A DNA stretch of 64,000 nt from Jiangella gansuensis DSM 44835. GTDB taxonomy: Bacteria; Actinomycetota; Actinomycetes; Jiangellales; Jiangellaceae. Positions within the stretch are counted from its first letter, which is position 1; each line of letters starts with the position of its first letter. Both the position numbers and the translations under genes were made by a program. Below the pieces are notes generated by a model, which did not search any database, had not been told where the DNA came from, and worked only from the letters and a program-made list of their open reading frames with translations. This document shows, one piece after another, positions 30,413 to 40,276 of this stretch. The stretch is from positions 1,651,090 to 1,715,089 of the forward strand of contig NZ_KI911782.1 of assembly GCF_000515395.1 (NCBI RefSeq), given 5' to 3'.

Positions 30413-32050
30413 CTAGATCGCCAGCCAGGCGGCCGTGTCGGTGGGCAACGCCCCGTCCTCGGTCAGCGGCCCGCTGGTCAGCAGTACTTCCCGGTGCGCC
30501 GGCAGCGTGGCGGGCGCCTCACCGAAGTTCACGACGCAGGCGAAGCTGCCGCCGCGCTGGAACGCCAGCACCTCGGCGTCGGTGTCGACCCAGCTCAGCG
30601 GCTCGACGGCCGGGATGGACCGGCGTAGCCGCAGGGCGGTCCGGTACAGCGCGAGCATGGAGTCCGGGTCCGCCTCGGCTGCCTCGACCGACCGCGAACC
30701 CCAACCGGCCGGCTGCGGCAGCCACGACCCGTTCGACCCGAAGCCGTTCGAGGACCCGTCGACGGTCCACGGCAGCGGCACCCGGCAGCCGTCGCGGCCC
30801 CGCTCGGTGTGACCGGAACGTTCCCACACCGGGTCCTGCAGCGACTCCTCCGGCAGGTCCAGTACCTCGGGCAGGCCCAGCTCCTGGCCCTGGTAGATGT
30901 AGGCGCCGCCGGGAAGCGACAGCATGAGCAGCGCGGCGGCGCGCGCCCGGTGCGTGCCCAGGTCCAGGTCGGTGGGGCCGATGGCGATACGGGTGGAGCC
31001 GGTGCCGGCGCCGGTGTTGTCGCGGCCGTACCGGGTGACGACCCGTTCCACGTCGTGGTTCTCGAGCACCCAGGTGGCCGGGGCGCCGACCGAGGCCAGC
31101 ACGGTGATGGAGCTGTCGATCGAGCGGCGCAGCTCGGCGGCGGACCAGGCGGACTTCAAGTACTCGAAGTTGAACGCGCTGTGCAGTTCGTCGTCGCGCA
31201 GGTAGCGGGCCAGCCGCTCGGCCGGCTCGACCCACGCCTCGGCGACGTAGAGCCTCGGCGGGTCGTAGGAGTCGGCGATCTCGCGCCAGCCGCGGTAGAT
31301 GTCGTGTACGCCGTCGCGGTCGAAGAAGGGGTGATCGGCGATGCTCGGGCGGTCGAGCAGGCCGGAGTCCTCATACGGCAGGTCGGGCCCGTCCATGTCC
31401 TTGACCATGCCGTGCGCGACGTCGATGCGGAACCCGTCGACGCCGAGGTCGAACCAGAACCGCAAGATGTCCAGGAACTCGGTCCTGACCTCGGGGTTCT
31501 CCCAGTCGAAGTCGGGCTGGGAGACGTCGAAGATGTGGAAGTACCACTGGCCGGGGGAGCCGTCGGGCTCGGTCACCCGCTCCCACGCCGGCCCGCCGAA
31601 CACGCTGCGCCAGTTGTTCGGCGGCTGGCTGCCGTCGGGGCCGGTGCCGTCGCGGAAGATGTAGCGCTGCCGCTCGGGCGACCCCGGCCCGGCCGCGAGG
31701 GCATCCTTGAACCACTGGTGGTCCCACGAGCTGTGGTTGGGCACGATGTCCAGCAGGATCTTCAGGCCCAGCCCGTGTGCCTCGTCGAGCAGCGACTTGG
31801 CCTGGGCCAGGTCGCCGAAGCGCGGGTCGATGTCGCGGAAGTCGGCGACGTCGTAGCCACCGTCGTTGAGCGGCGACGGGTACCACGGGTTGATCCACAG
31901 CGCGTCGACGCCGAGGTCACGTAGGTAGGGGAGCCGGTCACGGAGACCGGCGATGTCGCCTTCGCCGTCGCCGGTGCCGTCTGCGAAGGAGCGGATGTAG
32001 ACCTGGTAGATGATGGCGTCTCTCCACCAGTCACGGGAAGCCTGAGTCAC
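30413..32050 (-). CDS. GH13 alpha-glucosidase / oligo-1,6-glucosidase-like
   Basis: 545 residues. DWWRDAIIYQVYIRSFADGTGDGEGDIAGL starts the barrel. GH13 regions: ILLDIVPNHSS (I), GFRIDVAHGM with the nucleophile Asp (II), LYVAEAWVE with the acid/base Glu (III), WVLENHDVER with the transition-state Asp (IV). No signal peptide, so it acts on imported maltose, isomaltose, sucrose or trehalose-like sugars in the cytosol. Start GTG 32050 (VTQASRDWWRD); upstream in-frame codons up to 32164 are antisense to the DinB promoter region. No sugar transporter or regulator lies nearby. Confidence 0.9.
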   Translation of the reverse strand: MTQASRDWWRDAIIYQVYIRSFADGTGDGEGDIAGLRDRLPYLRDLGVDALWINPWYPSPLNDGGYDVADFRDIDPRFGDLAQAKSLLDEAHGLGLKILLDIVPNHSSWDHQWFKDALAAGPGSPERQRYIFRDGTGPDGSQPPNNWRSVFGGPAWERVTEPDGSPGQWYFHIFDVSQPDFDWENPEVRTEFLDILRFWFDLGVDGFRIDVAHGMVKDMDGPDLPYEDSGLLDRPSIADHPFFDRDGVHDIYRGWREIADSYDPPRLYVAEAWVEPAERLARYLRDDELHSAFNFEYLKSAWSAAELRRSIDSSITVLASVGAPATWVLENHDVERVVTRYGRDNTGAGTGSTRIAIGPTDLDLGTHRARAAALLMLSLPGGAYIYQGQELGLPEVLDLPEESLQDPVWERSGHTERGRDGCRVPLPWTVDGSSNGFGSNGSWLPQPAGWGSRSVEAAEADPDSMLALYRTALRLRRSIPAVEPLSWVDTDAEVLAFQRGGSFACVVNFGEAPATLPAHREVLLTSGPLTEDGALPTDTAAWLAI

Positions 32051-32183
32051 GGAACACCACCCTAGAACAGCTTCCCGGCCATTCGTGAAGTCCGCTGCGC
32101 CTGCGGCGTCCAGCCGCAGCACGTGCGGTGGGTGTGGTGTCATGGCCAGGACGCACACCATCACCCACGGAGGAGCAACCCAC

Positions 32184-32696
32184 GTGAGAGCTTCTGACGT
32201 GCTCGTCGACGGCTTCGGCCGGATCCGGGAACGGGTTCACGACGTGGTCGGCGGGCTGACGCCGGACGAGCTGGCATTCCGGGTCGACGACGACGCCAAC
32301 TCCATTGCCTGGCTGGTCTGGCACCTGACCCGCGTCCAGGACGACCACGTGGCCGAGGCCGCCGGCCACGAGCAGCGGTGGACGGCCGGCGGCTGGGCGG
32401 AGCGGTTCGGGCTGCCGTTCCCGCCGGGGGCGACCGGCTACGGGCACCGCAGCCAGGACGTCGCCGCCGTGACAGTGTCCGACCCGGCGCTGCTGACCGA
32501 CTACCACGACGCGGTGCACGAGGCCACCGTCGCCTATGTGCGGCAGCTCACGGACGCCGACCTCGACCGGATCGTCGACGAACGCTGGGACCCACCGGTG
32601 AGCCTCGGCGTCCGGCTGGTCAGCGTCATCGACGACGACGCGCAGCATGTCGGCCAGGCGGCGTTCATCCGCGGCGTCGTCACCCGCGGCCGCTAG
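32184..32696 (+). CDS. DinB family protein (DUF664, mycothiol-dependent type)
   Basis: 170 residues. A four-helix DinB fold: IRERVHDVVGGLTPDELAFRV, SIAWLVWHLTRVQDDHVAEAAG with the metal-binding His near 54, and the C-terminal DDDAQHVGQAAFIRGV with the other His ligand. In actinobacteria this family includes mycothiol-dependent S-transferases and maleylpyruvate isomerase-like enzymes. GGAGGAGC lies 9 bases before GTG 32184. It is divergent from the GH13 gene with 133 bp between. A dispersed repeat begins 14 bp after its stop. Confidence 0.8.
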   Translation: MRASDVLVDGFGRIRERVHDVVGGLTPDELAFRVDDDANSIAWLVWHLTRVQDDHVAEAAGHEQRWTAGGWAERFGLPFPPGATGYGHRSQDVAAVTVSDPALLTDYHDAVHEATVAYVRQLTDADLDRIVDERWDPPVSLGVRLVSVIDDDAQHVGQAAFIRGVVTRGR

Positions 32697-32710
32697 CCGC
32701 GTCGGCCCGC

Positions 32711-32784
32711 CCCAGGCGTTCTCCCACTCTGATGGGCAAGCATGCCTGGTGAAGCGAACACACCCATGCCGAACGTGATCATTT
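32711..32784 (-). repeat. dispersed intergenic repeat, family A copy 2
   Basis: Read on the minus strand: AAATGATCACGT, CATGGGTG, CGCTTCACCAGGCATGC, GGGAGAACGCCTGG, matching copy 1 at 24251-24335 block for block. Its AAATGA supplies the stop codon of the truncated permease gene on the same strand. Confidence 0.6.
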
Positions 32785-33345
32785 GGGGGTGGCGGGGGGA
32801 GGTGCCGCGTCGGCCGGCACGTACGCGCCCACCACCGTCACCGGGACGGGGGTGTCGTCGCCGGTGAGAGGACGTAGCTCCAGAGTGTCGCCGACGGCGA
32901 TGCCCAACGCCTCCAGCGCGGAACGGTACACCGCCGCCTCGACGACCGGAGCGCCGTCGTCCGGCCACCGCCCGTCGGCCAGGTCGGCGTGCGCGCCGGA
33001 GTCCTCGACGTAGGCCACCGCGAGCCGTTGGTCGTCGGGAAGCCCGGGCGCGGAGTAGGCGGTGCTGGTGCCGGTGGCGACAACGGATCCGACGACGCCG
33101 GACTCCGTGGCCGCCGCGCGGATTCGCTCGTCCAAGCCGGCCCACTCGTCGTCCATGCCGGTGGACGCGGTCAGCTGGCCCTCGTCGGTGTCAGCGGCGG
33201 CCAGGGTACGCTCGAGCGCGCTCTCCGCGTCGCCCGGCGCCAGCACCGTCGCCGACACCAGCAGGACCCCGGTGACGAGCGCCGTCAGCAGGACGCCGAC
33301 GTGCCGGACGGCACGCCGGCGCACGAGCGGGGCATTTCCGAGCAA
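32779..33345 (-). pseudogene. truncated FtsX-like ABC transporter permease (N-terminal part)
   Basis: 188 codons. It has one membrane helix (VGVLLTALVTGVLLVSATVLAPG) followed by a large extracytoplasmic region with LAVAYVEDSGAHADLADGRWPDDG and VEAAVYRSALEALGIAVGDTLEL, the MacB_PCD-like pattern of actinobacterial FtsX permeases. Full members have 700-900 residues and more helices. Here the frame ends in PPPATPK and a TGA that lies inside repeat family A copy 2. The rest of the permease and its ATPase are missing. Recombination at the repeat is the likely cause (inference). Any product would be non-functional in transport. Confidence 0.6.
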
Positions 33346-33375
33346 TGCGGACCCTTTCCGGAGGGTCCGTAGACC

Positions 33376-33771
33376 TTACTCGAACGTATTCACCATGGAA
33401 TGTGCGGCGCGCTCCAGGTAATCCCACAGCGTGGCCCGGTAGACCGGCGGCAGGTCCAGCTCGTCGACGGCGACCTTCATGTGGTGCAGCCAGCGGTCGC
33501 GAGCGTCCGGATTGACCGTGAAGGGCGCGTGCCGCATCCGCAACCGTGGGTGGCCGCGCTGCTCGGAATAGGTGGTGGGACCGCCCCAGTACTGCTCCAG
33601 GAACAGCAGCAAGCGTTCCTCGGCGGGTCCGAGATCCTCCTCGGGATACATCGGGCGGAGCAGGGGGTCATCGGCGACGCCCTCGTAGAAGCGGTGCACG
33701 AGGCGCGCGAACGTCTCGCGGCCTCCGACGGCGTCGTAGAAGTTGTCCAGGCGCGTGGTCACGTCTTCCAT
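33376..33771 (-). CDS. glbO: truncated haemoglobin, group II (GlbO type)
   Basis: 131 residues. [37 protein letters not shown] shows the 2-on-2 globin start with Phe/Tyr at the B helix. [24 protein letters not shown] carries the group II E-F region with proximal His. [17 protein letters not shown] follows, with the Trp at G8 that marks group II. It binds haem and oxygen/NO and is cytosolic. Encoded just downstream of a small DHFR-like gene on the same strand; spacing of 39 bp allows co-transcription. Confidence 0.93.
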   Translation of the reverse strand: MEDVTTRLDNFYDAVGGRETFARLVHRFYEGVADDPLLRPMYPEEDLGPAEERLLLFLEQYWGGPTTYSEQRGHPRLRMRHAPFTVNPDARDRWLHHMKVAVDELDLPPVYRATLWDYLERAAHSMVNTFE

Positions 33772-33810
33772 AGTCGTCGCGCCGGGGTGTGTCGTGCAAA
33801 GCGGCCTTCG

Positions 33811-34404
33811 TCACCCGGCCGGTCGCGGTGCGGCGTCGTACCGGAGCAGGGCGAGCTCGGAATCGTCCAGCCGCCGCGCCTCCAGCAGCCGTAGCGCCGC
33901 CCGCGGGTGCCCCTCGAACACCGGTACACCGTCACCCAGCAGCGCCGAGCCGACCAACAGGTGCAGCTCGTCGACCAGCCCGGCGGCGAGCAGGCCGTTC
34001 CACATCACGTGACTGCCGAAGACGAGGACGTCGGCGCCGTCGCCGCTCTTGAGCTGCTTCACCTGGGCGTGGGCGTCGGCGCGCCGGACGATGCGGGTGT
34101 CGGTCCACGGCGCGGTCTGGTCCGGCGCCAGCGAGTCGGAGATCACGACCTTCTCCGTCGACGTCAGCTGGCGCGAGACCTCCCGCTCGACCGGCCGCGC
34201 GCTGCCGTCGTCGGCGACCTGTGGCCAGAAGGCCCTGAAACCCTCGAACGAGCGCCGCCCGAGCAGCACGGTGTCCGCGGCCCGGAGCCGTTCGGCGTTG
34301 TAGTCGTCGAAGACGGCGTCGAACGGCATGGCCATGACGTCGTCGCCGGGACCGGCGTAACGGCCGTCCGGAGTGACGATGTTGGTGACGACGAGCGTGC
34401 GCAT
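33811..34404 (-). CDS. dihydrofolate reductase-like (RibD C-terminal) protein
   Basis: 197 residues. MRTLVVTNIVTPDGRYAGPG opens the fold; AADTVLLGRRSFEGFRAFWP and DVLVFGSHVMWNGLLAAGLVDELHLLVGSALLGDGVPVFEG (residues 125-165) are signature regions. NADPH-dependent reductase of unknown substrate. It differs clearly from the other RibD_C protein at 15380. ATG 34404 is preceded by AAGGAGCC. A weak copy of repeat family A follows the gene's promoter side at 34458-34528. Confidence 0.85.
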   Translation of the reverse strand: MRTLVVTNIVTPDGRYAGPGDDVMAMPFDAVFDDYNAERLRAADTVLLGRRSFEGFRAFWPQVADDGSARPVEREVSRQLTSTEKVVISDSLAPDQTAPWTDTRIVRRADAHAQVKQLKSGDGADVLVFGSHVMWNGLLAAGLVDELHLLVGSALLGDGVPVFEGHPRAALRLLEARRLDDSELALLRYDAAPRPAG

Positions 34405-34457
34405 GGGTGGCTCCTTCGGTCGCAGGGCCTCGGCCCGAGCCTACGACCAGCTCAGAC

Positions 34458-34528
34458 GATCACGTCGAGCATGGCCCACCCATCTCACGACACCTGCTCG
34501 AATCGTGAGGCGAGGGAACGCCTGGTGA
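34458..34528 (+). repeat. dispersed intergenic repeat, family A copy 3 (diverged)
   Basis: Carries GATCACGT, GCATGG and GGGAACGCCTGG in the same order and spacing as copy 2 (minus strand), but the middle has diverged. Lies between the DHFR-like and OsmC genes, which are divergent. Confidence 0.4.
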
Positions 34529-34615
34529 ACTCCGGTGGGGCGGCCTGATCACGGCGGGCCGGGCAGGAGAGGATAGGGCCGGACTCGGAAACGTCACACC
34601 ACGAGAGGACAGGTC

Positions 34616-35041
34616 ATGGCAGCGACCCGCACCGCCACCACGCACTGGGAGGGCTCCCTGTTCGAGGGCGCCGGCCGCGTCACGCTGGAATCGTCGGGCC
34701 TCGGCACGTACGACGTCAGCTGGCCGGCCCGCACGGAGGCACCCAACGGCAAGACCTCGCCGGAAGAGCTGATCGCGGCCGCACACTCGGCCTGCTTCTC
34801 GATGGCCTTCTCCAACGGTCTGGCCAAGGCCGGCACCCCGCCGACCTCGCTGGAGACCTCGGCCGACGTGACGTTCCAGCCGGGCGAGGGCATCACCGGC
34901 ATCAAGATCACGGTGCGCGGCGTGGTTCCGGGCATGTCGGCCGAGGACTTCGTCGCCGCGGCCGAGGAAGCGAAGGTCAACTGTCCGGTGAGCCAGGCGC
35001 TGACCGGCACCACCATCACCCTGGACGCCGCGCTCGCCTGA
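34616..35041 (+). CDS. osmC: OsmC family peroxiredoxin
   Basis: 141 residues. THWEGSLFEGAGRVTLESSGLG begins the fold. The redox pair is in AAAHSACFSMAFSNGL (Cys near 60) and EAKVNCPVSQALTGT (Cys near 125), the OsmC/Ohr arrangement. Between them TSLETSADVTFQPGEGITGIKI matches OsmC. It reduces organic hydroperoxides in the cytosol. GAGAGGAC precedes ATG 34616. The gap after the gene holds a short duplicated CGGCATCCGGCAG before the convergent MscS gene. Confidence 0.9.
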   Translation: MAATRTATTHWEGSLFEGAGRVTLESSGLGTYDVSWPARTEAPNGKTSPEELIAAAHSACFSMAFSNGLAKAGTPPTSLETSADVTFQPGEGITGIKITVRGVVPGMSAEDFVAAAEEAKVNCPVSQALTGTTITLDAALA

Positions 35042-35134
35042 GGCGGCGATTCGGCCGTGCGGTGGGCCGGTCGCGGCAGGCCGGCATCCGGCAGGGCGGC
35101 ATCCGGCAGACCGGCGACGGCGGGGCCAGCGTGA

Positions 35135-36210
35135 TCAGGCGCCCCCCGCCTCGCCGGCCGGCGGACGTTGCGCCTTGCGTTCCTGCTCGTCGTGTGAATC
35201 GGCCGTCCGTACCGACGGTGCCGGCGCTGTCGCGCTCGCGCCGTCCTTGATCCACAGCGACCGTTGCGGGAACGGGATCTCGATGCCTTCGGCGTCGAAC
35301 CGCCGTTTGATCCGTTCGCGCAGCTCGCGGCCGACCTTCCACTGCTCCAGCGGCCGGGTCTTCACGACCAGCCTGATGACGATGCTGTCTGCGGCGAGCT
35401 GCTCGACGCCCCACACCTCCGGCTGTTCCAGGATGAGGTCGCTCCACTCGTCCTCCTCCGCGAGGTGCGTCGCGATCTCCTCGAGCAACCGCCGGACCGC
35501 CGTGGTGTCGGAGTCGTAGGCGACGCTCACGTCGACCACCGCACGCGCCCAGTCCTGGCTGGAGTTGCCCAGCCGCATCACCTCGCCGTTGCGGACGTAC
35601 CAGACTGTGCCGTCCACGGAGCGCAGCCGGGTGACGCGCAGGCTCACCGCTTCGACGACGCCGGAGGCCTCGCCCATGTCGACCACGTCTCCCACGCCGA
35701 ACTGGTCCTCGAGCAGCATGGAGGCGCCGGCGAGGAAGTCCTTCACCAGGTTCTGGGCGCCGAAGCCCAGCGCGACGCCGGCGATCCCGGCCGAGGCGAG
35801 CAGCGGCCCCACCGAGTAGCCCAGGATCTCCAGGGCCATGACGACGGCGATGCTCCCGATGACCACCGTGGTGATGCTGCGCAGGACGGAGCCGAGTGTC
35901 TCGGCCCGCAGCGCCCGCCGCTCGGAGTAGGCGCCCGTTCCGCCGAAGACGATCTTGGCCGCGCGGGCGGAGCCGAGGACGGCCGCCGGCGGCGTACGCT
36001 CGACCGATCGTCGCACCATGCGGGTGATGACCTTGTGCAGGACATAGCGCAGGATCACCGCCCCCATGAAGAGCACGACCAGGCGCAGCGGCACGTCGAG
36101 CAGGACGTCGGCCCACCATTCACCGGAGAATCGATCCGCGTCGGTGACGTCGGTGGCAGACAGCGCCGCGGCTGGAACAACCGCAGCCGCGGCGATCACG
36201 GCGGGAGGGA

Positions 36211-36214
<4 letters not shown>
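35135..36214 (-). CDS. mechanosensitive channel, MscS family
   Basis: 359 residues. Three membrane segments: an N-terminal signal-like helix, LRLVVLFMGAVILRYVLHKVI, and SITTVVIGSIAVVMALEILG. The pore helix follows: LLASAGIAGVALGFGAQNLVKDFLAGASMLLEDQFGVGD, with the Gly/Ala packing of TM3. The beta domain VEAVSLRVTRLRSVDGTVWYVRNGEV and an alpha/beta C-terminal domain complete the family plan. It releases solutes on hypo-osmotic shock. Its ATG overlaps the stop of the prolyl oligopeptidase gene (ATGA), so the two are co-translated, an unusual but clear pairing. Confidence 0.92.
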
Positions 36215-38316
<2,102 letters not shown>

Positions 38317-38326
38317 GTGTTCGACC

Positions 38327-38932
38327 TTAACCGGGGGAACTGACGGGCTCGCGCCACATGGCGGTCAGGGTGGGGCCGCCGGGCAACACGATGTCGCGGG
38401 TGGGCCGGAAGCCGAACCGCTCGTAGATGGGGACGTTGGCCGGCGACGACGACTCCAGGTACGTCGGCAGTCCGTCGGCGTCGGCCCGGGCCAGGCCGTG
38501 GCGCAGCAACGCGCCGCCGACGCCGCGGCCGGGCACCGCGGCGCCGAGAGTCTGCAGATACCAGTGCCGTGGCGACTTCGGGTGGGCGGACTCGATGACC
38601 TGCAGCCCCCGGTATGCGGCCGGAAGCGCCCGGCCGAACGCGCGGAGCAGCAACGGACTGTGCCGCAGCGTCGCCAGCAGCCCCGGCTTGTGGCCCGGGA
38701 GGCCCCACAGCGCGGCGCCGGCGATGGCCCCGTCGGCGACGGCCACCCACGACCCGCGCGGGGCGAGCAGCGTCTCGAAGGCGAACAGCGACGTCACCCG
38801 GCGGCGATAGTCCTGAGCGGGAACCATGTGACGGGTGACGGGGTCCGCATCGAACGCCGTAGCCAAGGCGCCGGCGACGGCGCCGACCTCGGAGCGCAGC
38901 GGGCGGCGGATCTCGAGCGTCGGTGCCTGCAT
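38327..38932 (-). CDS. GNAT family N-acetyltransferase
   Basis: 201 residues. IRRPLRSEVGAVAGALATAFDADPVTRHMVP begins the fold. HWYLQTLGAAVPGRGVGGALLRHGLARADADGLPTYLESSSPANVPIYERFGF near 120-175 contains the P-loop-like GRGVGGAL and the C-terminal wing. The AF...DPV..W/HM pattern is typical of the group that acylates small amines or antibiotics. Substrate unknown. It precedes the prolyl oligopeptidase gene by 10 bp, forming a three-gene operon with mscS at the end. Confidence 0.85.
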   Translation of the reverse strand: MQAPTLEIRRPLRSEVGAVAGALATAFDADPVTRHMVPAQDYRRRVTSLFAFETLLAPRGSWVAVADGAIAGAALWGLPGHKPGLLATLRHSPLLLRAFGRALPAAYRGLQVIESAHPKSPRHWYLQTLGAAVPGRGVGGALLRHGLARADADGLPTYLESSSPANVPIYERFGFRPTRDIVLPGGPTLTAMWREPVSSPG

Positions 38933-39024
38933 CTACCGATGATGCGGCATCGACGACGGTGGACGGGCCACGGGCTGTCGGTCACCACTGGTCCGGCCCG
39001 GTCGAGGGGCAGTGGCTCGGCGCG

Positions 39025-39090
39025 TGATCATCGACGATCGAGGACATCACCAGCTGTTCTACCGCTTCACCATGCGTCATTCCTGGTGGC
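39025..39090. repeat. family B half-palindrome next to family A copy 4
   Basis: TGATCATCGACGATC at 39025-39039 is the family B core with one arm only. CCGCTTCACCATGC with ATTCCTGGTGG at 39062-39090 matches the 3' half of family A copy 1 read in reverse. The two repeat types adjoin here. Confidence 0.4.
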
Positions 39091-39113
39091 CCGCGCACGG
39101 GCCGCCCTTTCGT

Positions 39114-39360
39114 GTACCTGTCGGCCGCGTGCAGGTTTGAGGGCGTGTGCGCGTTCAGTTCGTGGGCGCTCGTGATCGGCCGGTCACATGCTGGTGACCA
39201 GGTTCGATGCCGAGGTGGGTCCGAGGGGCGCGGGCGGCGGGCGGGTGCGGCTCGCGGGCGGGCCGAGCGTTCGGGCGCAGCTCGGTGCGCGCCGGGTTCG
39301 TCGGCAGCGCGATCGCTGAGGGCGCGCCTGCTCTCAAACCTGCACGCGGCCGGCCGGTAC
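39114..39360. mobile_element. MITE-like element with 28-bp terminal inverted repeats
   Basis: The first 28 bases (39114-39141, containing GGCCGCGTGCAGGTTTGAG) recur inverted at 39333-39360 with 26 of 28 matches; 19 bp are exact. Ends are GTACC and GGTAC. The 191 bp between encode no convincing protein. No obvious target-site duplication is seen. Could be a non-autonomous transposon remnant or a recombined palindrome. The rest of the 700-bp gap (38933-39590) holds no supported gene. Confidence 0.45.
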
Positions 39361-39460
39361 CTCTCAGTGCCCGCCGCCGGCGGGAGCGGCGACAGGAGCG
39401 TCGTCCCGCGTGTCGATCGGGGTTGGCCGTTCGAGCGGGCGTGTCCGGCGCGGCGGCGCC

Positions 39461-39492
39461 GTGCTCGCCCGGCACCGTGCTCGCCCGGCACC
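39461..39492. repeat. 16-bp tandem duplication
   Basis: GTGCTCGCCCGGCACC is repeated exactly twice head to tail, 99 bp upstream of the mutasome promoter. Confidence 0.85.
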
Positions 39493-39590
39493 GTGTCGCG
39501 GGGGTGCACCTGGTCATTCCGGGCGCCACACCCGTCTGGCCGTACGCCTACGCGGTGCATCCCGAGCTGGTCCGAACCAGCGCACTTGGC

Positions 39591-39619
39591 TTGACATCTT
39601 CGAACGCGCGTTCGACCAT
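39591..39619 (+). promoter_or_regulatory. SOS promoter with perfect LexA box before imuA'
   Basis: TTGACA at 39591-39596 is a -35 element. The palindrome TCGAACGCGCGTTCGA at 39600-39615 fits the actinobacterial LexA box (TCGAAC-N4-GTTCGA) with no mismatch and covers the spacer. GACCAT at 39614-39619 has the right 17-bp spacing for a -10. A start site about 7 bp later would fall at 39626, so the mRNA would be leaderless with GTG 39626 or ATG 39629 at its 5' end. Confidence 0.85.
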
Positions 39620-39628
39620 GAGCGAGTG

Positions 39629-40276
39629 ATGAATCGGGGGCGTGAACAGGCCGAGGCGGCGCTGGCGAACGCGGGTCTCGCGGTCGAGCCGGTCGACCAC
39701 ATCTCGGTGCTGCCCGCCTTGCACAAGGTTCTCACCGGATTGCGTCGCGGTCAGGTGGTCACCGTGGACGGCGCCGGCATGTTGCCGTTGGCGCTCCTGG
39801 CGGGGGCGTCGGCGGCCGGCGCATGGTGCGCGGTGGTCGGGATGCTCGATGTGGGTGTGCTGGCCGCGGTGGACATGGGGGCCGATCTGGACCGGGTCGT
39901 GGTGGTCGCCGATCCGGGTGAGCAGTGGGCCGACGCGGTCGCTGTGTTGCTGACCGCGGTCGAGGTGGTCATGGTGCGCCCGCCGGTCCAGGTGTCGGGT
40001 CATCTGGCCCGCAGGCTCGTGGCTCTGGCTCGCCGGCACGGGGCGGTGCTGATCGTGCTCGGCGAGTGGGAGGGGGCGCAGACCCGGTTGCGGGTGGCCT
40101 CGTCGTTGTGGGTGGGGGTCGGCCAGGGCGGCGGTCATCTGCGTGGCCGGCGGGTGAAGGTCGAGGCGTCCGGGCGCGGTGCCAGCGCTCGTCCACGGTC
40201 GGCGTGGTTGTGGCTTCCCGGGCCGGACGGGTCGGTGTCGGGGGCCGAGCTGGAAGCGCTGGAGGTGGCCGGGTGA
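39629..40276 (+). CDS. imuA': ImuA'-like protein, mutasome accessory factor
   Basis: 215 residues. ALHKVLTGLRRGQVVTVDGAGMLPLALLAGASAAGAWCAVVGMLDVGVLAAVDMGADLDRVVVVADPG resembles a degenerate RecA-like core: GQVVTVDGAG takes the P-loop place but has no GKT/S, as in ImuA'. With ImuB and DnaE2 it carries out damage-induced mutagenic translesion synthesis. The start is ATG 39629, with GTG 39626 just before it. A three-codon frame (ATG AGC GAG TGA at 39618) overlaps the start. ImuB overlaps its stop (GTGA). Expression is expected to be SOS-controlled through the LexA box 14 bp upstream. Confidence 0.85.
   Translation: MNRGREQAEAALANAGLAVEPVDHISVLPALHKVLTGLRRGQVVTVDGAGMLPLALLAGASAAGAWCAVVGMLDVGVLAAVDMGADLDRVVVVADPGEQWADAVAVLLTAVEVVMVRPPVQVSGHLARRLVALARRHGAVLIVLGEWEGAQTRLRVASSLWVGVGQGGGHLRGRRVKVEASGRGASARPRSAWLWLPGPDGSVSGAELEALEVAG

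Noticed and set aside
35083-35112. CGGCATCCGGCAG repeated twice after osmC
   Set aside because: A single short local duplication with no further copy; too weak for a feature.
39207-39590. Open frames in the 700-bp gap before imuA'
   Set aside because: Three frames are open at once and all translations are Arg/Pro/Gly-rich; no start signal. One short tail (VHLVIPGATPVWPYAYAVHP) looks protein-like but cannot be supported.
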